From positions 1-37,487 of the forward strand of contig CAYGZC010000220.1 in assembly GCA_964354225.1 (NCBI GenBank): 37,487 nt of DNA. The letters run 5' to 3'. A model generated the notes under the pieces. It was given only the letters and a program-made list of their open reading frames with translations, searched no databases and was not told the DNA's origin. Origin of the DNA: CAYGZC01 sp964354225 (lineage in GTDB: Bacteria; Bacteroidota; Ignavibacteria; UBA10030; SZUA-254). A program made the translations under genes and the position numbers. Position 1 is the stretch's first letter. Every line of letters starts with the position of its first letter. Below, piece by piece: positions 25,542 to 34,075 of the stretch.

Positions 25542-26618
25542 ATGAAGACATTGAAATATTTTATATTTTTTATTCTTTATCTCTGCGCAATATCACTCTC
25601 GCCAGCCCTGCCGAGATTTGCCATTAGAATGAATGCTAAATGCCAGAATTGCCATATCGATCCGAACGGCGGTGGGATGCGAAATTACTACGGTGCAGCG
25701 ATGTATGCGAAGACAACTCTCCCGCTCCGTATTTGGTCGGATGATTCGACCCTAAGCGATTTCACAACTCAGTTGAATAATTTTGTCAGCTTCGGAACCG
25801 ATCTTGGAACGTTATTTTATTACCAACAAACAAACGATTACAGTTCATTTTACCAAATGCAAGGGAATATTTATTTGAGCGTACGCCTTGCAAGCAAGTT
25901 GCTTGTGTATTTTAATAAAGGACTCTATCATGGATTTGAGGTTTTCGGATTGGCAAATGTTCTTCCGGCGAATGGATACATAAAGATTGGGAGATTTACA
26001 CCCGCTTACGGTACAAAGATAGATGACCATACTGTATTCGTTAGAGATAGGACGGACTTTCAAAACAATCGTCGAGAAGATACCGGAATTGAAATGGGAA
26101 TTTCACCTTCGATATTTACGTGGAATGTCGGAATATTTAACGGAGTGAAAGAAAACGATTTTTCGAGTGGGAAGGTCCAACTGATTTCAACAAGAGCTGA
26201 TGCAAAGCTCCAAATCGAGGATGTTAAATTCTCGCTGGGAGGTTCCGCGTGGTATAATAACGCCTCGGCAGGAAAATTCACAATGTTTGGCGGTTTCGGC
26301 GGGGTTAGTTATCAAGGATTAACACTTAACACAGAAATTGATTTGAAGAGAGATAAAGCTGGATATGGGACGAACGAGCTGATATCGTATCTCGAACTCA
26401 ACTACCTGCTGATTGACGGTCTTGATCTGAAGTTTATCTATGACTTTCACGATCCGGATACAAAATATAAGACGGGGAGTCAATCAAGATATAGTTTAGG
26501 ATTAGAATTCTTCCCGATCAACGGCCTTGAAATTCGCCCAATGTACAGAATTCTAAACGAAGAAGCAGTGGATGTCCGAAACAACGAGTTTGATTGCCTC
26601 ATCCACTTTTATCTATAG
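25542..26618 (+). CDS. Haem-bearing outer-membrane beta-barrel protein (cytochrome-porin)
   Basis: The 358-aa protein has a signal peptide (about 1-23), then one c-type haem site C34-Q-N-C-H38 in 'NAKCQNCHIDPNGGGMRNYYG', with Met46 as a possible axial ligand. After about residue 65 it becomes a beta-strand protein with alternating aromatic residues, ending '..CLIHFYL' like an outer-membrane barrel. Phrases such as 'IKIGRFTPAYGTKIDDH' and 'RDRTDFQNNRREDTGIEMG' match porin-like proteins in dissimilatory or haem-rich FCB bacteria. The arrangement suggests a haem plugged at the periplasmic mouth of a pore. It is coupled to a lipoprotein cytochrome 14 bp downstream. Confidence 0.75.
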   Translation: MKTLKYFIFFILYLCAISLSPALPRFAIRMNAKCQNCHIDPNGGGMRNYYGAAMYAKTTLPLRIWSDDSTLSDFTTQLNNFVSFGTDLGTLFYYQQTNDYSSFYQMQGNIYLSVRLASKLLVYFNKGLYHGFEVFGLANVLPANGYIKIGRFTPAYGTKIDDHTVFVRDRTDFQNNRREDTGIEMGISPSIFTWNVGIFNGVKENDFSSGKVQLISTRADAKLQIEDVKFSLGGSAWYNNASAGKFTMFGGFGGVSYQGLTLNTEIDLKRDKAGYGTNELISYLELNYLLIDGLDLKFIYDFHDPDTKYKTGSQSRYSLGLEFFPINGLEIRPMYRILNEEAVDVRNNEFDCLIHFYL

Positions 26619-26632
26619 GAGGGAAAAACAAA

Positions 26633-27292
26633 ATGTCGTTACTCCGAAAATATATATCATGGGCCGCCATTAGCGCTCTTATTGTTACCCTCTTTAATTG
26701 CAAAGATCTTGGGACGGTAGCACCACCAACGGGATTCATATCGAGCAGCACAAATGTAACCGTTATAAAAGCTTCTACATTCCAGGTGCAACTCTCGGAC
26801 GGCACAGCCCCGTATAAAATCACAAGGCAACCGAGCTCTCTGATCGCTACGGCGGTTTTAAACTCTTCCATACTTATAATCACCGGAGTTGATACAGGTC
26901 AGACATACATTGTTGTAAGTGACAGCAAATCACCAACCCCCAATACGGTGGAAATTCAGATTATTGTGGTAACTCAACCGCCGACGCAGAGCGTTTCCTT
27001 TGCAGGTCAAATTCAACCGATTTTTAATGCCAATTGTATAAGTTGCCATGGTACAAATGGAGGTTTAACGCTTACGGCGAGTGTGAGTTATAGTCAGCTT
27101 TATCATGTGACGGCATCATCGAGTTGCACATCTCTCCATCGCGTTTTCCCGATCGATGCGGATAATAGTGTGCTTTATAAGAAAGTCTCAGGAACAACTT
27201 GTGGAAGTCGTATGCCTCTAGGTGGAAGTTTATTACAGACTGAAATTAATTTAATCCGTGATTGGATAAACCAAGGAGCGAACGATAATTAA
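26633..27292 (+). CDS. Lipoprotein c-type cytochrome (monohaem)
   Basis: ATG 26633 follows a very strong Shine-Dalgarno AGGAGGG (26617-26623, 9-base spacing), which overrides the longer frame from 26594. The 219-aa protein has a lipobox ending at C23 ('TLFNC') and an Ig-like/BIG-type beta domain (about 35-115). Its C-terminal cytochrome c domain has C135-x2-C138-H139 ('CISCHGTNGG') and a distal Met ligand M194 in 'SRMPLGG', ending 'LIRDWINQGA'. That C-terminal wording is typical of class-I-like cytochromes found in Planctomycetes and Bacteroidetes. Two further cysteines (C165, C190) may form a disulphide. It is likely an electron partner of the haem barrel. Confidence 0.8.
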   Translation: MSLLRKYISWAAISALIVTLFNCKDLGTVAPPTGFISSSTNVTVIKASTFQVQLSDGTAPYKITRQPSSLIATAVLNSSILIITGVDTGQTYIVVSDSKSPTPNTVEIQIIVVTQPPTQSVSFAGQIQPIFNANCISCHGTNGGLTLTASVSYSQLYHVTASSSCTSLHRVFPIDADNSVLYKKVSGTTCGSRMPLGGSLLQTEINLIRDWINQGANDN

Positions 27293-27384
27293 TTATGTGA
27301 TAGATAAATTATCTGAATTATCCGCCTCGCCAATCTTGAATCATGTATTATCAAACAACTAGAAGTTAAATTTCGGGATAAGAA

Positions 27385-27504
27385 TCAGGCCATAACCTCT
27401 TTATTAAACCCTTCAATTAACTTATCAAAGGGTACAACTTCTTCTTCTAATAAGCCCTGCCAACGAAACGTAACCTCGTTAATTACTTTCTTAAATCTTT
27501 CCAT
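27385..27504 (-). CDS. Possible small ORF (39 aa), unknown
   Basis: An ATG at 27504 starts 14 bases before the end of the M20 hydrolase gene, in another frame, and runs to TGA at 27387-27385. It begins 'MERFKKVINEVTFRWQG' and ends 'LIEGFNKEVMA'. The composition (acidic and amphipathic helical, no stops or rare runs) looks protein-like and the overlap suggests translational coupling. There is no known family and no further support. It may be a fragment of a decayed gene. Confidence 0.35.
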   Translation of the reverse strand: MERFKKVINEVTFRWQGLLEEEVVPFDKLIEGFNKEVMA

Positions 27505-28696
27505 TCAGTTTCGCGACGAGTGCAGCGTAAAACGCGGTAGCTCCGCTCAGTTGCTCGATTTGACACGCTTCGTTCGGAGTGTGCGCATACAGTTCATTTC
27601 CCGGACCGAACAGGAAGCATGGGATACCGTGCTTCCCGGCAATCGCAACTGCATTACTGCTAAACGTCCACATGCCGACGAGAGGATCTTTGCCAAACAC
27701 TCCAGTGTATACTTCGATGGCGCTTTTGAGAAGCGGAGAGTTCTCGTCTAGCGCCCACGTTGGATAGTATTTTTCGGTTGGATATACCTTTCCTGTGTAT
27801 GCAGCGTCCTCGAATGTGAGCACGATAACCTTCGCATCTTCATAACCGGCGCGTTTCGCCGCATCGTACACTTCGGCAACAGCACTCTCTTTCGATTCGC
27901 CATAAGTTAACCGCCGATCAAGACGGATTCTCGTGCCGTCAGGCACAGCGCATATCGATGGAGACGAGGAGCCAACTTCCGTTACTGTAATTGATCCCTT
28001 CCCCATAAACGGATCGCTTCGTAGCCGCTCGTTCAGTTTCTCTATTTCCAACGCAATGCGTGCGATTTTATATATGGCATTATCACCGCGTTCGGGTGCT
28101 CCACTGTGGCAAGATTGACCTTTTACTTCCACACGCATTTCCATCCGTCCGCGATGTCCCCGGCATATGCTCATGTTCGTCGGCTCAGTGATGACGACAA
28201 GCTCGGGGTGAATTTCTTCTTCGTTGATTAAATACTGCCAACACAATCCCTCACAGTCTTCCTCTATCACTGTGCTGGTAAAGTAGATGGTGAGGTTGTC
28301 ATTCAAATTCAGTTCTTTGATAATCTTGGCAGCGGACAACATCGCTGCCAGCCCCCCTTTTTGATCGACAGTTCCGCGTCCCCACACTTTGCCGTCTTCG
28401 ATCTTCGGGTCGAATGGATCGAAGCTCCACTGGGACATGTCACCTGCATAAACTGTATCAACGTGTCCATCGAAGGCAATAGTTCTCGGACCATTTCCGA
28501 TTCGTCCGATGATGCTTCCGAGTCCATCGATTCTGATTTCGTCGAAGCCCACCTTCTCCATTTCCCTCCGGACAACTTGTACACACTCTTTCTCCTTGCA
28601 AGAAAAGGACGGGGTACCAACGAGACCCATTAAAATCCGGACGGTATCGTTTTCGATTTCTTTCGCTCGAGCGTAAATTGTCTGGTATAAATTCAT
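27491..28696 (-). CDS. ygeY: YgeY-family M20 metallohydrolase
   Basis: The 401-aa protein matches E. coli YgeY (403 aa) in length and wording: 'AFDGHVDTV' (H-x-D metal ligands), 'GRGTVDQKGGLAAML', 'EEDCEGLCWQYLI' (catalytic Glu pair), 'TEPTN', 'RGHRGRMEMRVEV', 'APERGDNAIYKI', 'RRLTYGES', 'WTFSSNAVAIAGKHGIP' and 'FGPGNELYAHTPNE' (His ligand). M20 enzymes are two-zinc amidohydrolases or peptidases. YgeY belongs to the selenium-associated/purine catabolic locus and is thought to act on a carbamoyl- or diamino-acid-type intermediate; exact chemistry here is unknown. It is the last full gene of the minus-strand cluster. Confidence 0.9.
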   Translation of the reverse strand: MNLYQTIYARAKEIENDTVRILMGLVGTPSFSCKEKECVQVVRREMEKVGFDEIRIDGLGSIIGRIGNGPRTIAFDGHVDTVYAGDMSQWSFDPFDPKIEDGKVWGRGTVDQKGGLAAMLSAAKIIKELNLNDNLTIYFTSTVIEEDCEGLCWQYLINEEEIHPELVVITEPTNMSICRGHRGRMEMRVEVKGQSCHSGAPERGDNAIYKIARIALEIEKLNERLRSDPFMGKGSITVTEVGSSSPSICAVPDGTRIRLDRRLTYGESKESAVAEVYDAAKRAGYEDAKVIVLTFEDAAYTGKVYPTEKYYPTWALDENSPLLKSAIEVYTGVFGKDPLVGMWTFSSNAVAIAGKHGIPCFLFGPGNELYAHTPNEACQIEQLSGATAFYAALVAKLNGKI

Positions 28697-28755
28697 TTTT
28701 TTGGGGATACTCTACTTGATTATATTTTCGCTCGGATAAAGTTTTTTAATAATCT

Positions 28756-28783
28756 TTGACATTTATTTGTATACATTTATATT
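28756..28783 (+). promoter_or_regulatory. Promoter-like sequence facing antisense into the trypsin-like gene
   Basis: A consensus TTGACA (28756-28761) with a 16-bp spacer and TATATT (28778-28783) points rightwards into the 3' end of the minus-strand gene. The region is AT-rich, so it may be fortuitous. Confidence 0.25.
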
Positions 28784-29597
28784 ATAAATCTGATTCCGTT
28801 TTAGCGAATATCTGAACTCCATAGTCATTCTCGATTTGGTGGATGACTGGATCAATAATAGTTCCACACAAGAGATCGTAGTCAGCATACCAACCGGTTT
28901 GAATTCCATACAGTGCATATGGTGGGGAAACATCATTCTCGCTATCTGGGTCAAAGAGCCAGACACCGGCACCACTCAAGCAATGAGGATCAATCGTTTC
29001 AACCTTATTTCCCTCTGGATCTTTGAACACAACTCCCTGCTTCGATCCGTGCTTGAGCAGGAAATTGACCTGGGGTGTTTTTCCGTCGTTTGTGATATCT
29101 TGGGGCCATTCGCTGGCTGGAAGCGAACTTCGAATCAGAAGTGCATCAGCTCTTGTGACGATTTTCGCATGATCGTCGCATGATGCCAAAGAAACGGGAA
29201 AACCACAGAGTGCGTATTTCAACGATTTGTTGACTACGTTTTGATGCACCCGCCGGATGATTCTGTATGGGTGAACATTATTGCTAAGAAACTTGACCTC
29301 AGAGTCGTCGAGTTGAAGATAAGCAAGATCAATATCTTTATTTGAGTCCTGCCACACCCTGTGAATCGTGAGAGATGATCGTTGATTCGGCATACGCAAG
29401 CTCACAAGCAGGTCCTCCGAGTCTCTCAGCAATCTACAGGAATCCAGTTTCTCCAGAATGTGCGAAACCGTCAAGACGAGTTTTGCCACACCAATGTCCA
29501 AGAGTACGCCCGTTGCCGTCTTAGTTGTCTTCCTGTTCACGAGGAGAACCGTGTGGCTTTGTACTGCTTTATGAAAGTTTGTTCGCTCGTACGCCAT
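28782..29597 (-). CDS. Trypsin-like serine-protease-fold protein
   Basis: The 271-aa protein has no signal peptide. It shows a chymotrypsin-like triad: His in 'LVLTVSHILEK', Asp in 'NKDIDLAYLQL' and Ser in 'PHCLSGAGVWLF' (GDSGG equivalent). 'YALCGFPVS' before the Ser segment parallels 'VILCGLPSD' in the 19.4-20.1 kb protein, so both appear to be distant members of the same intracellular group. It lies between the fused flavoprotein and the YgeY-type hydrolase, though nothing suggests a metabolic role, so it may be a later insertion into the cluster. Confidence 0.65.
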   Translation of the reverse strand: MAYERTNFHKAVQSHTVLLVNRKTTKTATGVLLDIGVAKLVLTVSHILEKLDSCRLLRDSEDLLVSLRMPNQRSSLTIHRVWQDSNKDIDLAYLQLDDSEVKFLSNNVHPYRIIRRVHQNVVNKSLKYALCGFPVSLASCDDHAKIVTRADALLIRSSLPASEWPQDITNDGKTPQVNFLLKHGSKQGVVFKDPEGNKVETIDPHCLSGAGVWLFDPDSENDVSPPYALYGIQTGWYADYDLLCGTIIDPVIHQIENDYGVQIFAKTESDL

Positions 29598-29710
29598 ATA
29601 AAGAAAGAATCATAATGAAATAATTTATCTAATTGCTTTTGTCTCAATACCCCCATTCACCAAGCAAATAAGCTCACACAGTGTGCAGCCAACGCATCGA
29701 ACCCATTTAT

Positions 29711-32233
29711 TCAATCTTCCTTCAAAAGCATCAGTTCGCGCTTCGTACGTGTCCGCATATACAACGCGCCAGAGAAACACTTCTGGACACAGATTGAACA
29801 GCCGATACATCGTGAAGCATCAGTCACAGGTATTTTCTTTGAGTCGAGTTCAATTGCAAAGTACGGACAACGCGTGCAATTACCGCAATGCTGGCACAAC
29901 TCGGTATTTACGGCAGAGATTTTTTTGAGTGAAGTTAATTCCATAAAACCAGTGATAGGAATAGGCAGAGCTCTGCCTATAAGCTCACCGACTGATTTAA
30001 TTCCTCTTTCTTGCATCAGATAGCTCAAACCGGAATGAAGATCATCAATGATACCATACCCATATTTCATCACGATCGTACAGAATTGTACAGTCCTTGC
30101 ACCGAGCGCTAAAAAGTTCGCGGCGGATTTATAATCCATAGGACCACCATTACCAGAGACTGTTACACCCAAGCGTGAGACGTTGGCAAGCGTTAAGTTG
30201 GAAATTGGTATAACGCCTTCGCCGCTCATGCCAACAACAACGCCTTCTTCCCATGATTTCTTTTCACCTTTCCGGAACGCGAGTGTCGGGAATGTGTTTG
30301 CAAGCGTGATGCCTGCTTTCTTTTTGGGATATCGGGCAAAGACTTCTCTAATTGCAGTGATGATCGGATAGATTGATGTAACGGCTGCCGTAAGTTTAAA
30401 AAGCTTGGGGATATCGGCATCTCCCACTTCCATAATCCAATCAATTATCTTTGCAGTCAACTCAGCGTCTTGCGAAACAATATCGCCCTTAGTGCCGTCT
30501 CCGCCCTGAGGGCACGAAAGGCTGTACTCAATTCCCATTACCCCGGCAGCTTCTAATTTTTTAGTATTAGATTGCCAGACCGCACAGTCTTGTTCATCAT
30601 TACCCGTTACAGGACCACCTGTTGACGCGATCGTCAATCGATCAGGAAATTCCCGTCTTAGTTTTTCCACTTCTCGGTAAACGCGATTTAGAGGATGACC
30701 AGATACATTGTCGCAATTGGCGTATGTCGATTGCGAAAAAGCAAACATATACTCCGAAGGAATGTGAATCGGAACGTTATCGAATGCAGTTTTCATCACA
30801 CCGCCAGCCCAGCCCGCTTCGTATGCCTTCTTCATTTGCTTGTATCCATCAGATGGTGGTGCTGCTGATAGTAAAAACGGTGAAAGAATTTTGCGTCCGA
30901 AGAATTCGGCATTGATTGGAACCGGAATCATAACACGTCCCGGCATTACCACACGGCTCTTTGTCTTTCCATTTATTTTAGTTGTGTCTGGTTTAAAGCT
31001 GTGCCCAGAAATAAAAGCATCAATCTCCAGAGCGGAATTCTTACCCGCTGCTACTGCTTCAACTACTGTTGTTGGACCGGTTACCATATCGCCAGCATAA
31101 AACATGCGAGCATTATTTGTTTTTTTATTAGATGAACGCGCTCCAGCAGCAATAATTACATAATCCACATTCGGAAGAACTTGTTCTGTTCCCTTCAAGT
31201 CAATTACATTTTTCGGATGGAACTTCTTACCTCTCAGTAGAATAACTTTAATAGTTTTTAATCCGGTAACTCGTTTACCCTTTTTAAGAATTTCAACAAC
31301 TCTCACTCTTCCTGTTAATGCAATACCCAAATCCTGTATTGATTGTCGTTCTTTTACAGTTAGCGGCATCTCCGACCAAGTCTCAAGAGCAAACATCTCT
31401 ACGCTCGATGCACCGTGTTCGAGTGCTTCCTTTGCACAATCGAGAGCGACTGCTCCACCACCGATAACTGCTACGCGCTTTCCTTTTACCGGAAATCGGG
31501 CGGCACTTCCAAGAAATTTAATCCAATCGACGGCTACCGCACTTCCTACTATAGGTGGAATGAACGGTTCATCCAATCCTGTAGCGATGAGTGTGGCGTC
31601 ATACTTCTTAGTGTTAGCGGGGAATCGTTTGCCATTATTGATAGTGATTTTCCCAAGCAAAAGAAGAAAATCAATATCGGTTTTCAGCACATCCGATGAC
31701 AATCTTGACTTCGGGATGAGGTTGCACATTCCACCGGGCTGTTTCATCTTGTCGAAGACATCGACAGCGTATCCTTTTTGTGCAAGCATGGCGGCTGCAC
31801 CAAGTCCGGCAGGACCAGCACCAAGAATCGCTACCCTTTTTCCGTTAAACGGAACTTTTGCAAACTCAGGCGACACATCAAGCATCTTTGCTCTTTCAAT
31901 AATGGTTGCCTGCACTGCCGGGATGTTCACTGCCGAATCAAACGTTCGATGAACACACGCTTTCATGCAATGCCTATCGGGACATACAGCGCCGCATACT
32001 CCACCGAGAGGATTACTCCCCATGATGAGAGCCGCGGAGCGCCGGAAGTCAGCGCGGCTGCCAACTTTAACAGCCATAATAAAATCTGCGGGCGAGCAAT
32101 CTGCCGGGCACGCTTCCTTACATGGTTTCTCTTCGCAGTACTCACACTTCTCGATTTCGGTTCGAAGCTGTGCATCAGTGAGAAATTCAGTCGTGCGATT
32201 TGTGTCTTTAATTTTGCTTATGTGTTTTCTCAT
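29711..32233 (-). CDS. Fused PreT-PreA flavoprotein (dihydropyrimidine-dehydrogenase-like)
   Basis: The 840-aa protein has the layout of mammalian dihydropyrimidine dehydrogenase in one chain. Residues 30-93 hold an N-terminal Cys-rich domain for two Fe-S clusters ('CEYCEEKPCKEACPADC', 'CGAVCPDRHCMKAC'). An FAD motif 'GAGPAG' (138-143) and an NAD(P)-binding 'GGGAVA' (258-263) follow, then 'GDMVTGPTTVVEAV' closing the FAD domain. An FMN/DHOD-like barrel occupies about 445-765, and a C-terminal ferredoxin domain has 'CQHCGNCTRC' (780-789) and 'CIGCSICVQKC' (809-819). E. coli encodes these as separate PreT and PreA, and YgfK has the barrel first. Expected role: NAD(P)H-linked reduction or oxidation of a pyrimidine-like base. 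Oddities: the active-site Cys loop reads 'DIVSQD', and the first ferredoxin motif is one residue short. Confidence 0.85.
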   Translation of the reverse strand: MRKHISKIKDTNRTTEFLTDAQLRTEIEKCEYCEEKPCKEACPADCSPADFIMAVKVGSRADFRRSAALIMGSNPLGGVCGAVCPDRHCMKACVHRTFDSAVNIPAVQATIIERAKMLDVSPEFAKVPFNGKRVAILGAGPAGLGAAAMLAQKGYAVDVFDKMKQPGGMCNLIPKSRLSSDVLKTDIDFLLLLGKITINNGKRFPANTKKYDATLIATGLDEPFIPPIVGSAVAVDWIKFLGSAARFPVKGKRVAVIGGGAVALDCAKEALEHGASSVEMFALETWSEMPLTVKERQSIQDLGIALTGRVRVVEILKKGKRVTGLKTIKVILLRGKKFHPKNVIDLKGTEQVLPNVDYVIIAAGARSSNKKTNNARMFYAGDMVTGPTTVVEAVAAGKNSALEIDAFISGHSFKPDTTKINGKTKSRVVMPGRVMIPVPINAEFFGRKILSPFLLSAAPPSDGYKQMKKAYEAGWAGGVMKTAFDNVPIHIPSEYMFAFSQSTYANCDNVSGHPLNRVYREVEKLRREFPDRLTIASTGGPVTGNDEQDCAVWQSNTKKLEAAGVMGIEYSLSCPQGGDGTKGDIVSQDAELTAKIIDWIMEVGDADIPKLFKLTAAVTSIYPIITAIREVFARYPKKKAGITLANTFPTLAFRKGEKKSWEEGVVVGMSGEGVIPISNLTLANVSRLGVTVSGNGGPMDYKSAANFLALGARTVQFCTIVMKYGYGIIDDLHSGLSYLMQERGIKSVGELIGRALPIPITGFMELTSLKKISAVNTELCQHCGNCTRCPYFAIELDSKKIPVTDASRCIGCSICVQKCFSGALYMRTRTKRELMLLKED

Positions 32234-32317
32234 AATGAACTCGTGGAATTTAACCTATTCAATTTGGTCATACTGTAAAGTCATTGATAGTTTGCTGGAA
32301 GTTAATTCTATTTTTCC

Positions 32318-33544
32318 TTACTTCATTAAAATCATTTTCCTAGTCTGATAGAAATTACCCGCTTTAAATCTACATATATAAACTCCGTTTGTACAATCTG
32401 ATGCATTCCACATTACAGAATATTCTCCGGATGACTGAGTTTTATCGATCAGAGTTATAACTTGGCGTCCGAGCACATCAAACACTTCAAGCAAAACATG
32501 GTTACTCGTAGGCAAGTGATAACGAATGATTGTTGTGAGATTAAATGGATTAGGATAATTCTGGTTAAGAAGATAATCCGAAGGAAACTGCAAACTAGCT
32601 ACAACACCATTTGGATTCTGAACACCAACAAGAATCGCTAATGTTCCGATAGCAAGCTTTGACATTTTGTGGAAAAATGTATTATTAAACTTACTAAATA
32701 AATCATTGATTGTATGGTAATATGCATTAAAATCACTAAACGATTCGATCAATAGTATAGCGCTATAGCCACTCCACCAGAATGGTGCATGGTCGCTCGC
32801 AGTTGTTCCAGGATTTTTGACAATTGGGATTAATCCGATGTTGTAAGTGGTATTTAGTGATCGTACTGTATCGGATAATTTTAATGAGTTAGCAATCGGT
32901 CGTGTATGAATATCCATGTTCATATCATTATTGTTGTCCCAGCTAATCATATCCAAATTTATCACCCCGAGTATCGTATCTCCTCGCATAACAGCCGAAT
33001 CTGCATATGTTCCACTACCAACCAACCCCTGCTCTTCCATATCCCACAATGCATAAATAATGCTATATGATGTTTGATACTTACTGAGAATACGCGCAGC
33101 TTCAAGAACTGCTGCGGTGCCGCTCGCATTGTCATCCGCTCCTGGTGCGATTGACTCCGGCGGCATATCATCGTAATGAGCACAAATAACGTACATTTTA
33201 TTGGGATGTTCTTTGCCAGTTTGTACAGCATAAACATTGCGCCCTCTTTCTTCAAAGTCATGGAATTCAGCATTTAAGCCGAAACTTTGTAGTGTTTCAA
33301 AAAGGTAAAATGCTGCTTTCTGATTACCGAGAGTTGTATAATATCGCGATGCGATTGTATACTCTAAGCCATCGATGGCAACAGGAATCTCTCCCGTTAA
33401 CTGTTTAACATATTTCGACAAGCTATCAATATTAGCGTTGTTGATAATATCCGATACATTCGGATCAATCTGTTGTCCCTTAAGAAATACCGATAGGGAA
33501 AGTACCATGATTATAACAATTTGAATTCTTACGGCGAATCTCAT
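32318..33544 (-). CDS. Secreted M28 aminopeptidase with T9SS sorting domain
   Basis: The 408-aa protein has a signal peptide (~22 aa) and an M28 zinc-peptidase domain. Metal and catalytic residues are visible: 'CAHYDD' (H123), 'GADDNASG' (D137/D138), 'DMEEQG' (E170/E171), 'INLDMIS' (D198) and 'YYHTIND' (H277). The last ~90 residues are a canonical type-A T9SS sorting domain ('NQNYPNPFNLTT', 'VFDVLGRQV', 'GEYSVMWNA', 'RKMILMK'), so the enzyme should be exported by the Por system and anchored or released at the surface. It probably removes N-terminal amino acids from peptides. It sits between the molybdenum hydroxylase and the PreT-PreA fusion with no sequence link to purine metabolism. Confidence 0.92.
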   Translation of the reverse strand: MRFAVRIQIVIIMVLSLSVFLKGQQIDPNVSDIINNANIDSLSKYVKQLTGEIPVAIDGLEYTIASRYYTTLGNQKAAFYLFETLQSFGLNAEFHDFEERGRNVYAVQTGKEHPNKMYVICAHYDDMPPESIAPGADDNASGTAAVLEAARILSKYQTSYSIIYALWDMEEQGLVGSGTYADSAVMRGDTILGVINLDMISWDNNNDMNMDIHTRPIANSLKLSDTVRSLNTTYNIGLIPIVKNPGTTASDHAPFWWSGYSAILLIESFSDFNAYYHTINDLFSKFNNTFFHKMSKLAIGTLAILVGVQNPNGVVASLQFPSDYLLNQNYPNPFNLTTIIRYHLPTSNHVLLEVFDVLGRQVITLIDKTQSSGEYSVMWNASDCTNGVYICRFKAGNFYQTRKMILMK

Positions 33545-33601
33545 TTTACACTTGTTAAATGAATCATAAATTTTTTGAATTAATTTTAATCACAAATAGT
33601 T

Positions 33602-34075
33602 TCATTTCAAATTCTTGGTTGCTGCATTTTTAATAGCCTCAACAATTTGGACGTACCCTGTACACCTACATAAATTCCCGGATATCGCAGCTCTAATTTC
33701 TTGTTCTGAAGGAATTGGATTATTATCAAAGAGTGCTTTCGTACTCATTAACATGCCTGGTGTACAAAATCCGCAATGGACTGCATCATGATTCATGAAG
33801 GATTCTTGAAGAGGATTGAGTTTACCACCTTGTGCTAATCCTTCAACCGTTAGAATTTTCTTTCCATGAATCTGTGGGGCCAGAACAAGACATGAATTGA
33901 CAGCATTACCATCCAGAATTACAGTACACGCGCCACATTCACCAATTTCACAACCGCATTTTGTGCCGGTAAGACCGAGATCCTCACGAAGAAAGTTTAA
34001 AAGTGTTTGGTTGGGTTGGATTTCAAGCGTGTATTTTCGTTCATTAATAGTCGTTGCGATTGAGATCTTATTCAT
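33602..34075 (-). CDS. Xanthine-dehydrogenase-family [2Fe-2S] subunit
   Basis: This is the small iron-sulfur subunit that passes electrons from the molybdenum centre to FAD. ATG 34075 overlaps the stop of the FAD subunit gene (ATGA) and has GGAG 10 bases upstream; a GTG at 34081 is less likely. The 157-aa protein carries the plant-ferredoxin cluster 'CGCEIGECGACTVILDG' plus a following Cys, and the second helical cluster 'CGFCTPGM...' and 'GNLCRCTGYV'. All eight cluster cysteines are in place. Together with the two upstream genes it forms a complete three-subunit enzyme. Confidence 0.95.
   Translation of the reverse strand: MNKISIATTINERKYTLEIQPNQTLLNFLREDLGLTGTKCGCEIGECGACTVILDGNAVNSCLVLAPQIHGKKILTVEGLAQGGKLNPLQESFMNHDAVHCGFCTPGMLMSTKALFDNNPIPSEQEIRAAISGNLCRCTGYVQIVEAIKNAATKNLK

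Noticed and set aside
27305..27325. Palindromes after the cytochrome gene (AGATAA-A-TTATCT) as a bidirectional terminator
   Set aside because: The stem is AT-only with a one-base loop and lacks a T-run, so it would be a poor terminator.
27491..28696. Selenoprotein with in-frame UGA among the YgeY/Xdh genes
   Set aside because: All frames are continuous without internal TGA, and the 'selenium' association of the family concerns a labile cofactor, not selenocysteine.
31778..32278. Plus-strand open frame of 166 codons and an overlapping 127-codon frame opposite the PreT-PreA gene
   Set aside because: Both are shadows of the strongly conserved minus-strand gene; the Cys/His richness mirrors the Fe-S domain coding on the other strand.
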